Source of the DNA: Roseovarius aestuarii
GTDB taxonomy: Bacteria; Pseudomonadota; Alphaproteobacteria; Rhodobacterales; Rhodobacteraceae
NCBI GenBank assembly: GCA_027214255.1
Contig: JAPWHL010000007.1
Span: 62,001-126,000, forward strand
Reading direction: 5' to 3'
Length of the DNA: 64,000 bases
Shown: positions 15,818-25,108 of the stretch, piece after piece
Numbering within the stretch: position 1 is the stretch's first letter
How the letters are laid out: every line of letters begins with the position of its first letter
Notes under the pieces: model-generated
The model's input: only the letters and a program-made list of their open reading frames with translations
Told to the model about the DNA's origin: nothing
Databases searched by the model: none
Made by a program: the position numbers and the translations under genes

Positions 15818-17356
15818 ATGACTTTGCACCCGGTCCAGTATCTGAAAACCCTGCGGTCGCGGGTCAGGTGGCTCTTGGCCAGCCCCGCAACTCTGGCGCT
15901 GATTCCTGCACTTGTTCTGGGCGGTTTCTGGCTGGGTGGCGAAGACATGTTGATCATGATCGCCCTTGGTTTTCCCGTCTGTTTGGCCTTTTCTGGCGCG
16001 TTGACCCCTTCCGAACCAGACATAGGCGATGACGTTCAGATTGATGGTCGGCGCGGATTCGAGGCTGCGCTGGATCACGCGGCCCGCGCTGCGGCGCAAT
16101 CTTCACGCAGGACAGGATGCATTTTGCTGGAACTGGATGATTACACTGATGTTCTAGACAGGTTTGGCAAGGCCACTGCCGACGCGATTATGGGCCGTCA
16201 GGTTGATCGCCTGCAATCCGTCTTGCGCAGCCGTGACACAGTTTGCCTGTTAGAAGACAACTTGTTCGCAGTCTGCGTAGCACCCGTGCGCCAGCTAGAT
16301 TTAGGTAACGCGTTACATTTGGCCAACCGCCTTCAATCCGCGCTGGAGGAACCGTTGGTCATTGATTCGATGACGACTTATGTCAGCGCCTCAGTCGGTT
16401 TGACGTTGGATACGAATGTGATTGAGAAAACCGGCGTCGGTCTGTTTGATGCCGCCTCGATTGCCTTGGCCGAAGCCCGTCGTCACGGCCCTTCGGCAAT
16501 GCGGGCTTACAGTCAGGAAATGCGCGCCCCCGCCATCCTATGCGAATCAAGTTTGGCCGATGAAGCGCGCGATGCACTGGAATCTGGGCAGATACAACCA
16601 TGGTATCAGCCTCAGATCAGTACGGACACCGGGCTCGTTTCTGGGTTCGAGGCATTGGCCCGTTGGGACCACCCTGAACGCGGATTGATTTCACCCGCAG
16701 AATTTTTACCTGCACTTAAACAATCCAGCCAGTTAGAGCGGTTGGGCGAAGTGATGTTGTTTGCCGCTTTGGGGGCGCTGAAATCCTGGGATCTAGCTGG
16801 GTTGAACGTGCCGCATGTCGGCGTCAATTTCGCGCCTGAAGAACTTCGCAACCCACGACTATGCGAAAAAATCGAGTGGGAGCTGGATCGTTTTGAATTG
16901 CCTGCAAACCGCCTCAGCGTGGAAATTCTGGAAACTGTTGTTGCAACATCCCCAGATGACACCGTCGTGCGTAACATTGCAGGGCTATCTCAACTGGGAT
17001 GTCAGATCGATCTGGACGATTTCGGGACCGGCCACGCCTCTATCAGCTCAATCCGCCGGTTTGACATTCAACGGCTGAAAATCGATCGCTCGTTTGTCAT
17101 GAAGGTTGATTGCGACCCTGAACAACGCCGCATGGTGTCGGCCATTTTGCTGATGGCCGAACAACTGGGGCTGGACACCTTGGCTGAAGGGGTCGAAACA
17201 TCAGGCGAACACGCGATGTTGGCGCAGCTTGGATGCGGGCATGTGCAGGGCTTCGGCATTGGCCGGCCCATGCCCTTTGATCAAACGATTGAGTGGACGC
17301 ACAACCATCTTTCCACTTTGCAGGCCCCCCCGCGCATCGGTCGCACGACTGGATAA
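15818..17356 (+). CDS. Cyclic-di-GMP phosphodiesterase: membrane anchor, degenerate GGDEF, intact EAL
   Basis: A 512-residue protein with two N-terminal membrane helices (about 22-40 and 44-62) and then a GGDEF-type domain whose signature reads LEDNLF (145-150), so it cannot make c-di-GMP. The C-terminal EAL domain keeps the catalytic set: E278 in GFEALARW, N in VNFAPEELRN, E in LSVEILETVV, the pair in DLDDFGTG, K in LKIDRSFV, E in AEGVETS, and Q in HVQGFGIGRPM. It should hydrolyse c-di-GMP, with the dead GGDEF domain acting as a regulatory module (inference). It is located between ttcA and yidC, an unusual place. Confidence 0.9.
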   Translation: MTLHPVQYLKTLRSRVRWLLASPATLALIPALVLGGFWLGGEDMLIMIALGFPVCLAFSGALTPSEPDIGDDVQIDGRRGFEAALDHAARAAAQSSRRTGCILLELDDYTDVLDRFGKATADAIMGRQVDRLQSVLRSRDTVCLLEDNLFAVCVAPVRQLDLGNALHLANRLQSALEEPLVIDSMTTYVSASVGLTLDTNVIEKTGVGLFDAASIALAEARRHGPSAMRAYSQEMRAPAILCESSLADEARDALESGQIQPWYQPQISTDTGLVSGFEALARWDHPERGLISPAEFLPALKQSSQLERLGEVMLFAALGALKSWDLAGLNVPHVGVNFAPEELRNPRLCEKIEWELDRFELPANRLSVEILETVVATSPDDTVVRNIAGLSQLGCQIDLDDFGTGHASISSIRRFDIQRLKIDRSFVMKVDCDPEQRRMVSAILLMAEQLGLDTLAEGVETSGEHAMLAQLGCGHVQGFGIGRPMPFDQTIEWTHNHLSTLQAPPRIGRTTG

Positions 17357-17476
17357 GCCCGTCCCGGCGTAGGGCATCCAATGCCCCCACAGGCGATTTT
17401 TGTCTTCCGACATGCCCCAAATGACCGAATGCCGCATATTCCAGCGTTCACATCGTCGCAATCGCGGGGAATCCGC

Positions 17477-17505
17477 TTGACCTTTTGGGCCGCACTCTGT
17501 TGAAC
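17477..17505 (+). promoter_or_regulatory. Possible promoter upstream of yidC
   Basis: TTGACC with a 17-base spacer and a weak -10 (TTGAAC) in the 304-base gap before yidC. Nothing else is recognised in this gap. Confidence 0.35.
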
Positions 17506-17660
17506 CCTCCGTTAAAGTCCGACGCGTTATTGCGCCCCGCTGACACCCGGTGCGGGCCAGTCGCGCAGAATTGTATGGAACATGTCGTGCCGCCTTCGGA
17601 CCACCGAGGGACATACGGTCAAAATATCGAAACAACCTAACAGATGAGTGGCTGCCAGGA

Positions 17661-19466
17661 ATGGACAATCAGAACAAGAACCTAATCCTCGCAACAGTGC
17701 TCAGCTTTCTGGTGATCATAATCTGGTTCGTGCTGTTCCCACCGCCCGAACCTGCACCCGCTGATCCAAACGCCCCCTTGGTCGCGACGGACGCAACCAG
17801 CCCGGCGGCGACAGCCCCCGCAACCGCAGCCGCGCCCACTGCGGATGGAACACCCCCAGCTACAGCGACCGAACCGCGCGAATCCGATGCCCCGCGCATC
17901 GCTATCGACACGCCCAGCCTGAAAGGCAGCATTTCATTGCAGGGCGGGCGAATCGACGATTTGTCATTGAAGAACTATCGTGAAACGCTGGAACCTGATG
18001 CCGAGATCGTCAAATTGCTGTCCCCAGTCGGAAGCGATGCTCCTTATTATGCACTGTTTGGCTGGGCACCCGGCACAGGTGTGACCGCTGATGCCGTGCC
18101 CGGCGCCAATACACTATGGCAAGGCGACGAAAGCGCTGTTTTGACGCCGGATAGCCCGGTTACGCTGACCTGGGACAATGGCGCCGGTCTGACCTTTACC
18201 CGCCAGATCTCTGTTGACGAAGATTTCATGTTCACCGTCACGCAATCTGCGGCCAACACTGGTGCCGACACTGTCAATCTTGCCCCATACGGCATCTTGG
18301 CCCGCCACGGCCTGCCTGCGGATCTGAAGAACTTCTTCATCCTGCACGAAGGCGGTATTCGCATGGTCGATGGCGAGTTGACCGAAACCGATTATGACGA
18401 CTTCGACGTGGCCGGTGCGCATAAGAACGTTGAGGTCGGTGACTCCGGCTGGACGGGGATGACCGATCATTTTTGGATGACCACCCTGATTCCCCGTGAT
18501 GTGGCCGGTTTCCAAATCAGCACGTTGCAGGATCAACGTCGCGACATCTATCAAACAACCACGAAGCTGCCCACGCAGACTCTCGCCACCGGTGAGACCA
18601 CGACAACAACGTTGCAACTGTTTGCGGGCGCCAAAGAATGGGCAACCATTCGCCATTACCAAAATGACGACGGTGTCGACCGGTTCATTGATTCCATTGA
18701 CTGGGGTTGGTTCTTTTTCCTGACGAAACCGATTTTTGCCGTACTGCACTATCTGAACGCATTGATCGGTAACATGGGCTGGGCGATTATTGGCCTGACC
18801 CTGCTGATCAAGGCGCTTTTGCTGCCGCTGGCATATAAATCCTATGTTTCGATGGCGCGGATGAAAGAGCTTCAACCGCAAATGGAGAAAATCAAGGAAA
18901 ACGCGGGCGACGACAAACAGGCCATGCAGAAACAGATCATGGAATTGTACAAGAAGGAAAAGGTAAACCCTGCCTCGGGTTGTCTGCCGATCCTGCTGCA
19001 AATTCCGATCTTTTTCTCACTGTACAAGGTAATCTTCGTCACGCTGGAACTGCGACACGCCCCTTGGATCGGCTGGATTCAAGACCTTAGCGCACCTGAT
19101 CCGTCATCTCTTTACAACCTGTGGGGCCTGTTCCCGTGGGATGCCCCCGAACCTGGTTCGACAATGGCATTGATCTTTATCGGAGTTTTGCCGCTGTTCT
19201 TGGGGATCTCGATGTTCCTTCAACAAAAACTGAACCCATCACCGACGGACCCAACGCAAAAAATGATCTTTGCGTGGATGCCTTGGGTCTTCATGTTCAT
19301 GCTGGGCAGTTTCGCCAGCGGGTTGGTGGTGTACTGGATCGCGAACAACACGATCACCTTTACACAGCAATACGCAATCATGCGCAGCCAAGGGTATAAG
19401 CCCAACGTATTCGGCAATATCATGGACACGTTCAAGCGCACGCCCAAGGACGATGGCAAAGCATGA
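17661..19466 (+). CDS. yidC: Membrane protein insertase YidC
   Basis: A 601-residue insertase of the Gram-negative type. The N-terminal anchor is about residues 6-25 (NLILATVLSFLVIIIWFVLF), followed by a Pro/Ala/Thr-rich linker, the large periplasmic beta domain (about 75-350) and the conserved membrane core (about 360-590). The core includes SYVSMARMKELQPQMEKIKE and KVNPASGCLPILLQIPIFFSLYKV. It works alone and with SecYEG. The start at 17661 gives the standard N-terminus; the upstream open frame is not used. It overlaps the next gene by 4 bases. Confidence 0.97.
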   Translation: MDNQNKNLILATVLSFLVIIIWFVLFPPPEPAPADPNAPLVATDATSPAATAPATAAAPTADGTPPATATEPRESDAPRIAIDTPSLKGSISLQGGRIDDLSLKNYRETLEPDAEIVKLLSPVGSDAPYYALFGWAPGTGVTADAVPGANTLWQGDESAVLTPDSPVTLTWDNGAGLTFTRQISVDEDFMFTVTQSAANTGADTVNLAPYGILARHGLPADLKNFFILHEGGIRMVDGELTETDYDDFDVAGAHKNVEVGDSGWTGMTDHFWMTTLIPRDVAGFQISTLQDQRRDIYQTTTKLPTQTLATGETTTTTLQLFAGAKEWATIRHYQNDDGVDRFIDSIDWGWFFFLTKPIFAVLHYLNALIGNMGWAIIGLTLLIKALLLPLAYKSYVSMARMKELQPQMEKIKENAGDDKQAMQKQIMELYKKEKVNPASGCLPILLQIPIFFSLYKVIFVTLELRHAPWIGWIQDLSAPDPSSLYNLWGLFPWDAPEPGSTMALIFIGVLPLFLGISMFLQQKLNPSPTDPTQKMIFAWMPWVFMFMLGSFASGLVVYWIANNTITFTQQYAIMRSQGYKPNVFGNIMDTFKRTPKDDGKA

Positions 19467-20206
19467 CTCAGGTCAGCGCCCTGTGGCGGCACCCAATTAA
19501 GGCGCATGGCCGCGAGGCGTTGGATCAGGTCCACCTGTTCAAGGGGCAGACGATGCCTTGGGATCGCCGGTGGGCCGTAGCGCATGAAGGCGCAAAAGCC
19601 ACTGGCAGCGATTGGGCCCCTTGCGCGAACTTTTCACGCGCAGCCAAGGTGGCGCAATTGATGGCGATCGAGGCACGTTCGGACGAGGCTGCGGGTACGG
19701 TCACGCTTAGCCATCCAGACCGGCCAGACCTGACGTTTGCACCGGACAGCGAAAGCGCTGCCTTTCTGGACTGGGTCCGCCCTTTGATGCCGGCCGATCG
19801 CGCGCAAAGTACCGCGATCCTCAGTGCGGCTGATCGGGGCATGACCGATACAGATTTCGCGTCGATCAGCGTGATGAACACAGCCAGCCACGCAGATTTA
19901 TGCCAACGCATGGACCAAGATCTGTCCATGCAACGGTGGCGTGGCAATATCCATCTGGATGGGTTTGCACCATGGGCGGAAAGGGACTGGATCGGGCGGA
20001 CATTGAAAATCGGCACCACCCGACTGGACGTGCGCGAGCATATTGTGCGATGCATGGCCACAGCCGCGAACCCGGCCACGGGCCAGCGGGATGCGGACCT
20101 GCTGGGGGCTTTGAAAGCCCAGTTTGGCCACCAAGAATTCGGCGTATATGCCGTGGTCATTGAAGGCGGCACCGTGGCCGTCGGCGACCCGGTCGAGGTA
20201 ATCTGA
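19463..20206 (+). CDS. MOSC domain-containing protein
   Basis: A 247-residue protein with an N-terminal beta-barrel segment (LWRHPIKAHGREAL, the MOSC-N start) and a C-terminal MOSC domain with the conserved cysteine in REHIVRCMATAANPATGQRD. MOSC proteins handle sulfur or molybdenum-cofactor chemistry (YcbX and mARC relatives); the substrate here is unknown. It overlaps yidC and ends 1 base before engB, so the three are translationally linked. Confidence 0.87.
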   Translation: MTQVSALWRHPIKAHGREALDQVHLFKGQTMPWDRRWAVAHEGAKATGSDWAPCANFSRAAKVAQLMAIEARSDEAAGTVTLSHPDRPDLTFAPDSESAAFLDWVRPLMPADRAQSTAILSAADRGMTDTDFASISVMNTASHADLCQRMDQDLSMQRWRGNIHLDGFAPWAERDWIGRTLKIGTTRLDVREHIVRCMATAANPATGQRDADLLGALKAQFGHQEFGVYAVVIEGGTVAVGDPVEVI

Positions 20207-20207
20207 T

Positions 20208-20858
20208 ATGGCCCTGCCCTTTCCGTTAGCCCCCGCCCCGGACGACGCCAGTGCCGAGCGTGGCCGATTGCTGTTCGCGGGGCCTATCACCTTTCTCAAA
20301 GGTGTGGTCGCGATGTCCGGCCTGCCCGCAGCCGACCGGATTGAGGTCTGCTTTGCTGGACGCTCCAATGTCGGGAAATCGTCCCTTATCAACGCATTGA
20401 CAGGCCGCAAAGCGCTGGCAAGAGCCTCCAACACGCCCGGTCGCACTCAGGAAATCAACTTTTTCGAAGCTGGTGAAGACCTCTATCTGGTTGATTTGCC
20501 CGGCTATGGCTTTGCCAACGCGCCCTTGGCCGTGGTCGAAAAATGGCAACGCCTGCTAAAGTCATATCTGTCCGGTCGTCAGACCCTACGACGTGCCTTT
20601 GTGCTGGTTGATGCACGTCACGGTGTCAAACCCGTAGACGAGGAAATCATGAGCCTGCTGGACAGCGCCGCTGTGACCTTTCAGGTGGTTTTGACCAAGG
20701 CCGATAAAATCAACGAAGAGACTCGCAACCGAGTTCTGGACCAAGTGCGCGGCAAGCTGGTAAAACACCCGGCCGCCTATCCAGAGTTACTGCTGACCTC
20801 GTCCGAAAAGGGCGAAGGCATTGCCGATTTACGCGCCGTGATTGCCGGATTGGAATGA
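20208..20858 (+). CDS. engB: Ribosome biogenesis GTPase EngB (YsxC/YihA)
   Basis: A 216-residue GTPase needed for late 50S assembly. The G1 motif GRSNVGKSS is at 51-59, G3 is DLPGYG, and G4 is TKADK. The segment [12 protein letters not shown] is typical of EngB. The order yidC-MOSC-engB-argB is common in this family of bacteria. Confidence 0.96.
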   Translation: MALPFPLAPAPDDASAERGRLLFAGPITFLKGVVAMSGLPAADRIEVCFAGRSNVGKSSLINALTGRKALARASNTPGRTQEINFFEAGEDLYLVDLPGYGFANAPLAVVEKWQRLLKSYLSGRQTLRRAFVLVDARHGVKPVDEEIMSLLDSAAVTFQVVLTKADKINEETRNRVLDQVRGKLVKHPAAYPELLLTSSEKGEGIADLRAVIAGLE

Positions 20859-20880
20859 CGTCCTCCAGAGAGACCATAGG

Positions 20881-21741
20881 ATGAAAAAGCAAGATATGGA
20901 CCGAGATTGGATCACAACCGCCCGCACGCTCAGCGAGGCTTTGCCCTATCTGCAGCGCTATGACGACGCTATTGTCGTGATCAAGTTCGGCGGCCACGCG
21001 ATGGGCGATGATACTGCGATGGACACATTCGCGCGCGATATCGTCCTGATGCGACAGGTCGGTGTGAACCCGGTGATCGTTCACGGCGGCGGCCCGATGA
21101 TCAACGACATGTTGGCCAAATTGGATATCAAATCGGACTTCGTGAACGGCAAGCGTGTTACGGACGAGGCCACGATGGAAGTGGTCGAAATGGTGCTGTC
21201 CGGACGCGTAAACAAGCGCATTGTACAGGCCATTAATGCACAGGGTGGACGCGCCGTCGGCCTGTCCGGCAAAGATGCGAATCTGGTGATGTGCGACCCG
21301 GCGGACCCCCAACTGGGATTGGTGGGCGTGCCCAGCCGGATCGATCCCGGCATTTTGCACACGCTGTTTCGTGATGACGCAATCCCGGTAATTGCTCCGC
21401 TCGGGGCAGGTGAAAACGGCGAAACCTTCAACATCAATGGCGATACGATGGCCGGTGCGATCGCTGCCGCGCTAAAGGCAGACCGCCTTTTGTTACTGAC
21501 GGATGTTGACGGCGTGCGCGATGCCAGCGGATCCGTCGTGACGGCCCTGAGTGCTGATCAAATCCGTGCCATGACCGCCGACGGCACCATTGCGGGCGGC
21601 ATGATTCCCAAAACCGAAACCGCTCTGGCCGCTATTGAGGGAGGCGTGCGCGCTGTCGTTATTTTGGATGGGCGTGCCCCCAATGCCACCTTACTAGAGC
21701 TGTTTACAGAACATGGTGCAGGATCGATGATTCGGGCCTAA
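20881..21741 (+). CDS. argB: Acetylglutamate kinase
   Basis: A 286-residue enzyme for the second step of arginine biosynthesis (N-acetylglutamate to its 5-phosphate). Motifs are [11 protein letters not shown] (nucleotide side), [14 protein letters not shown] and [15 protein letters not shown]. The C-terminal [12 protein letters not shown] and [17 protein letters not shown] complete the amino-acid-kinase fold. The start at 20881 is the first ATG after engB and gives the usual length. It may be feedback-inhibited by arginine, but the N-terminal helix needed for that is short and I cannot judge it. Confidence 0.97.
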   Translation: MKKQDMDRDWITTARTLSEALPYLQRYDDAIVVIKFGGHAMGDDTAMDTFARDIVLMRQVGVNPVIVHGGGPMINDMLAKLDIKSDFVNGKRVTDEATMEVVEMVLSGRVNKRIVQAINAQGGRAVGLSGKDANLVMCDPADPQLGLVGVPSRIDPGILHTLFRDDAIPVIAPLGAGENGETFNINGDTMAGAIAAALKADRLLLLTDVDGVRDASGSVVTALSADQIRAMTADGTIAGGMIPKTETALAAIEGGVRAVVILDGRAPNATLLELFTEHGAGSMIRA

Positions 21742-21798
21742 GCTTTGTCCCCATAGCGTCGGCGGGCAAAAGCAGCCCTATAGACTGGGGAGACGTCT

Positions 21799-22452
21799 GT
21801 GACAAAATCTAGCGTGCAAGTGACGTATCGAACTATTTGCGATGCAGCACAGATCGAACGTCTGGAGATCATGGGCGGCGTTGCGGTGGACGATAGCACG
21901 GTGATCTTGCTGGGCCCCGGCACAGGGTTCTGGGCGCATTTCAAAGCCAGCCCTGAAATGCGCGATGGGGTGCCTCACCCGGTGGATCGTTGGTCAAAGC
22001 GTGTGATCACGGACATGGCACGGTCGTTGCGTGGCGAGGCACTGTTTCCTTTTGGCGGACCACCCTATGTGCCCTTTCTACGTTGGGCAATGGACAGTAG
22101 GCGGACGTGGCAAAGCCCCGCGGGTATGCTCGTGCATGACACCAGCGGCCTTATGGTATCCTATCGCGGCGCGTTGCGTTTCATGGGGCATGTTTCATTG
22201 CCTCCTGCGCCGGTCGCGGCACCGTGTACCTCGTGCGAATCTCAGCCTTGTATGACGGCATGCCCCGTTGATGCCCTCAGCGCGGAACGCGGATATGACG
22301 TGACAGCATGCCACGGCTTTCTCGACACCGAAGCGGGGCAAGATTGCCTGACCCAAGGCTGCAAAGCGCGCCGCGCCTGCCCGATCAGTCAAAAATTTGG
22401 CCGCGACCCGGCACAATCCGCGTTCCATATGCGCAGTTTTCATCCTGTATGA
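21799..22452 (+). CDS. Ferredoxin-like [4Fe-4S] protein
   Basis: A 217-residue protein. The C-terminal third carries one full cluster motif C143-x2-C146-x4-C151-x3-C155-P and a second set C183, C188, C194-P (C171 may complete it), so one or two [4Fe-4S] clusters. The N-terminal two thirds are a conserved region of unknown fold. The start is GTG at 21799 and the end overlaps the next gene (ATGA). It resembles proteins annotated as ferredoxin in Roseobacter-group genomes. Electron partners are not evident from the neighbours. Confidence 0.8.
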   Translation: MTKSSVQVTYRTICDAAQIERLEIMGGVAVDDSTVILLGPGTGFWAHFKASPEMRDGVPHPVDRWSKRVITDMARSLRGEALFPFGGPPYVPFLRWAMDSRRTWQSPAGMLVHDTSGLMVSYRGALRFMGHVSLPPAPVAAPCTSCESQPCMTACPVDALSAERGYDVTACHGFLDTEAGQDCLTQGCKARRACPISQKFGRDPAQSAFHMRSFHPV

Positions 22453-22958
22453 CAGAAAATACCTATTTGCGCCTGATCCTGATGCGCCATGCAAAAAGCA
22501 GCTGGGACGACCCGTGCATGGACGACCATGACCGCCCCCTGAACGGGCGCGGCCGCAAATCCGCCACGGCGGTGGGGAAATGGCTGCGCACTCATGGCTA
22601 CGTGCCTGATCAGATTCTCAGCTCCACAGCACAGCGAACGGTTGAAACAGCCCACGGGCTGGGCCTGAACGATGTACCGACACACCTGATACCTCCGCTC
22701 TACATGGCCGGGCCCGATCGCATTCTGGCACAGCTGCATCGGGCGCAAGGACGTTGCATTTTGATGCTGGGACATAATCCGGGAATCGGATGGCTGGCCG
22801 AAATGCTGGTTCGTGCGCCTCCCCTCCATGGGCAGTTTGGGGATTATCCGACTGGCGCAACGTTGGTGCTGGATTTCGAGGCCATTGAATGGGCGACAGT
22901 GTCTCGCGGGACTGGAATCGTGGCTGCCTTTATCACTCCGCGCGAGCTGACCGATTGA
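22449..22958 (+). CDS. SixA-type histidine phosphatase
   Basis: A 169-residue member of the histidine phosphatase superfamily. The catalytic RH motif is LRLILMRHAKSSWDD near the start, with the second active-site histidine in LMLGHNPGIGWLAE. The short single-domain form is like SixA, which dephosphorylates phosphohistidine proteins, but small-molecule substrates are equally possible. The start overlaps the ferredoxin-like gene by 4 bases, so they are co-translated. Confidence 0.85.
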   Translation: MTENTYLRLILMRHAKSSWDDPCMDDHDRPLNGRGRKSATAVGKWLRTHGYVPDQILSSTAQRTVETAHGLGLNDVPTHLIPPLYMAGPDRILAQLHRAQGRCILMLGHNPGIGWLAEMLVRAPPLHGQFGDYPTGATLVLDFEAIEWATVSRGTGIVAAFITPRELTD

Positions 22959-22960
22959 AA

Positions 22961-22986
22961 ACAGGGCGGGAGTGACCCCGCCCTGT
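22961..22986 (-). terminator. Rho-independent terminator of the aap operon
   Basis: Stem ACAGGGCGGG / CCCGCCCTGT with a 6-base loop. Read on the minus strand, it is followed by TTTT. It lies between two convergent genes. Confidence 0.75.
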
Positions 22987-22998
22987 ATGGAATTTGGC

Positions 22999-23024
22999 GT
23001 AAGGTGCGCTTAAGCGCACCTTAC
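22999..23024. repeat. Perfect 26-bp palindrome just after aapP
   Basis: Each half is GTAAGGTGCGCTT and its exact complement, with no spacer. It sits 2 bases beyond the aapP stop and in front of the terminator hairpin. A close variant lies at 57906-57930. Confidence 0.85.
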
Positions 23025-23026
23025 CA

Positions 23027-23794
23027 TCAGTGACCCAAAATCTGGCTGAGGAACAGCTGAGTGCGTTCGGATTTGGGGTTGTTGAAAAACTCCTCGGGCT
23101 CGTTCTGCTCGACGATTTGGCCTTGGTCCATAAAGATGACGCGGTTGGCAACCTTGCGGGCAAAACCCATTTCGTGCGTGACGCACAGCATGGTCATGCC
23201 CTCTTCCGCCAGCTCGATCATCGTATCCAGCACCTCTGCGATCATCTCGGGGTCAAGCGCCGATGTAGGTTCGTCAAACAACATGATACGCGGACGCATG
23301 CATAAGCTGCGCGCGATAGCCACACGTTGCTGCTGGCCACCCGACAACTGACCGGGATACTTATCGGCCTGTTCTGGGATTTTCACCTTTTCAAGGAAAT
23401 GCATCGCGATTTCCTCGGCTTCTTTCTTTGGGGTTTTTCGCACCCAAATCGGTGCCAAGGTGCAATTTTCCAGAATGCTCAGATGCGGGAACAGATTAAA
23501 GTGCTGAAAGCACATACCCACTTCGCGCCGGATTTTATCGACGTTTTTGATATCCGACGACAGGGTAATTCCATCGACTTCAATCGTGCCTTTCTGGTGT
23601 TCCTCAAGCGCGTTGATACAACGGATCAGCGTCGATTTTCCCGACCCGGACGGGCCACAGATGACGATACGTTCACCTCGGTTCACGGTCAGGTCGATAT
23701 CGCGCAGCACGTGAAAGCTGCCGTACCATTTGTTCATCTTTCGGATCGAGATCGCGATTTCGTCCGAGACTTCCATTTTTTGAGCTTCAGCCAT
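23027..23794 (-). CDS. aapP: General L-amino acid ABC importer, ATP-binding subunit AapP
   Basis: A 255-residue ATPase of the polar amino acid uptake (PAAT) family. Walker A is GPSGSGKST, the signature is [15 protein letters not shown], and Walker B is [15 protein letters not shown]. The start [20 protein letters not shown] and the neighbouring J, Q and M genes identify it as AapP of the Rhizobium-type broad-range L-amino acid transporter. It is the last gene of the operon, 14 bases after aapM. Confidence 0.95.
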   Translation of the reverse strand: MAEAQKMEVSDEIAISIRKMNKWYGSFHVLRDIDLTVNRGERIVICGPSGSGKSTLIRCINALEEHQKGTIEVDGITLSSDIKNVDKIRREVGMCFQHFNLFPHLSILENCTLAPIWVRKTPKKEAEEIAMHFLEKVKIPEQADKYPGQLSGGQQQRVAIARSLCMRPRIMLFDEPTSALDPEMIAEVLDTMIELAEEGMTMLCVTHEMGFARKVANRVIFMDQGQIVEQNEPEEFFNNPKSERTQLFLSQILGH

Positions 23795-23808
23795 TATTGA
23801 AGTCTCCC

Positions 23809-25107
23809 TTATCTATGACCAGTTGCGAGCTGACGCTCCAACCACTGTGAATATTGCGAAATGCCGTAGCACACGATGAAGAACAACAGAGCAGCGAACA
23901 GGAACAACTCCCAATAGACGCCATTCCATTCTGTCGATGCAAGGATCGGGCCACGGATCATCCCGACCAGATCGAACATCGAAATCACCGAGACCAACGT
24001 GGTGTCCTTGAACAGCCCCACTGCGATGTTGACGATACCCGGAATAGAGATCTTCAACGCCTGTGGCAGGATAATCAGCCGCATTGCCTGAGGATAGTCC
24101 AGACCCAAGCTATCTGCCGCCTCGTACTGTCCCTTTGGCAAGGCCGCCAGACCACCGCGGATCACCTCGGCGATATAAGCCGACGAGAACATCGTGATCA
24201 TGATGATCACCCGCAAGATCAAATCGAAGGTTGTGCCCGGCGGCAGGAAATATGCCAGAACCACGTTGGCCACAAACAGCAACGTGATCAGGGGCACGCC
24301 GCGAATGAACTCGATGAAGACCACGCAGATACCTTTGATCAGCGGCAGGTTTGATTGCCGCCCCAGCGCCAAAACGATGCCCAGTGGCAGCGACAGAGAC
24401 ACACAGGTCACCCCCAGCAGCATGTTCAGCATAAAGCCCCCCATGTCGCGTGAGTTCACAGCCTCCAGCAGGGTTTCCTGTGGCGCGATGGCCTCTCCGA
24501 CCATGCCACCAAGCCACCATGTTAAGAACGCGGCTGCGATCCCACCAAAAAAGCCAGCGGCAAAGGATTGCTTCATGAACCGTGCATAGACCAAATAGCC
24601 CACAACAAATCCAAACGCCGCGATCAGTGGAGTCCAAATCGTTCCACCCCAGATCAACCAGAAGGCCAAGAATGGATAAATCGCCGTAAAGATCAGCAAC
24701 TTGCGTGGCAGTTTAAAGAACATCACCGGCGCAGCAGCAATGAACAGCAACAGAAAGGCAAGCCCCGGACGCCAGTACTCTGTCGATGGATATTTGAATC
24801 CGAACAACAACTGATTCCAACGTTCCGTCAGGACCGAAAAGCATGCCCCGGTCTTGCCCTGCAAAATCTCGCGGCAGGCCGCAAGGCTGGGAGTGTCCCA
24901 CATGCCATTCATGAACCAAGGCGCAGACTTCACCACGATCATCGCGATGATGTAGAGCGAGCCGATCGTCAGTACCGCGTTGACCCAGTTGCTGAACAGG
25001 TTTTCGCGCATCCACTTGACGGCCCCTGCCTGCGACGCCGGAGGCGGCACCGGTGGCAGGGACGTTTCGCGAACGAAGGCGACGGATTGTGCGTGTGTGT
25101 CCGACAT
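23809..25107 (-). CDS. aapM: General L-amino acid ABC importer, permease AapM
   Basis: A 432-residue permease with an extra N-terminal membrane region before the shared PAAT permease domain (about 210-430). It includes the EAA-like loop [22 protein letters not shown] and [16 protein letters not shown]. It forms the channel with AapQ. It starts 1 base after the aapQ stop. Confidence 0.95.
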   Translation of the reverse strand: MSDTHAQSVAFVRETSLPPVPPPASQAGAVKWMRENLFSNWVNAVLTIGSLYIIAMIVVKSAPWFMNGMWDTPSLAACREILQGKTGACFSVLTERWNQLLFGFKYPSTEYWRPGLAFLLLFIAAAPVMFFKLPRKLLIFTAIYPFLAFWLIWGGTIWTPLIAAFGFVVGYLVYARFMKQSFAAGFFGGIAAAFLTWWLGGMVGEAIAPQETLLEAVNSRDMGGFMLNMLLGVTCVSLSLPLGIVLALGRQSNLPLIKGICVVFIEFIRGVPLITLLFVANVVLAYFLPPGTTFDLILRVIIMITMFSSAYIAEVIRGGLAALPKGQYEAADSLGLDYPQAMRLIILPQALKISIPGIVNIAVGLFKDTTLVSVISMFDLVGMIRGPILASTEWNGVYWELFLFAALLFFIVCYGISQYSQWLERQLATGHR

Positions 25108-25108
25108 T

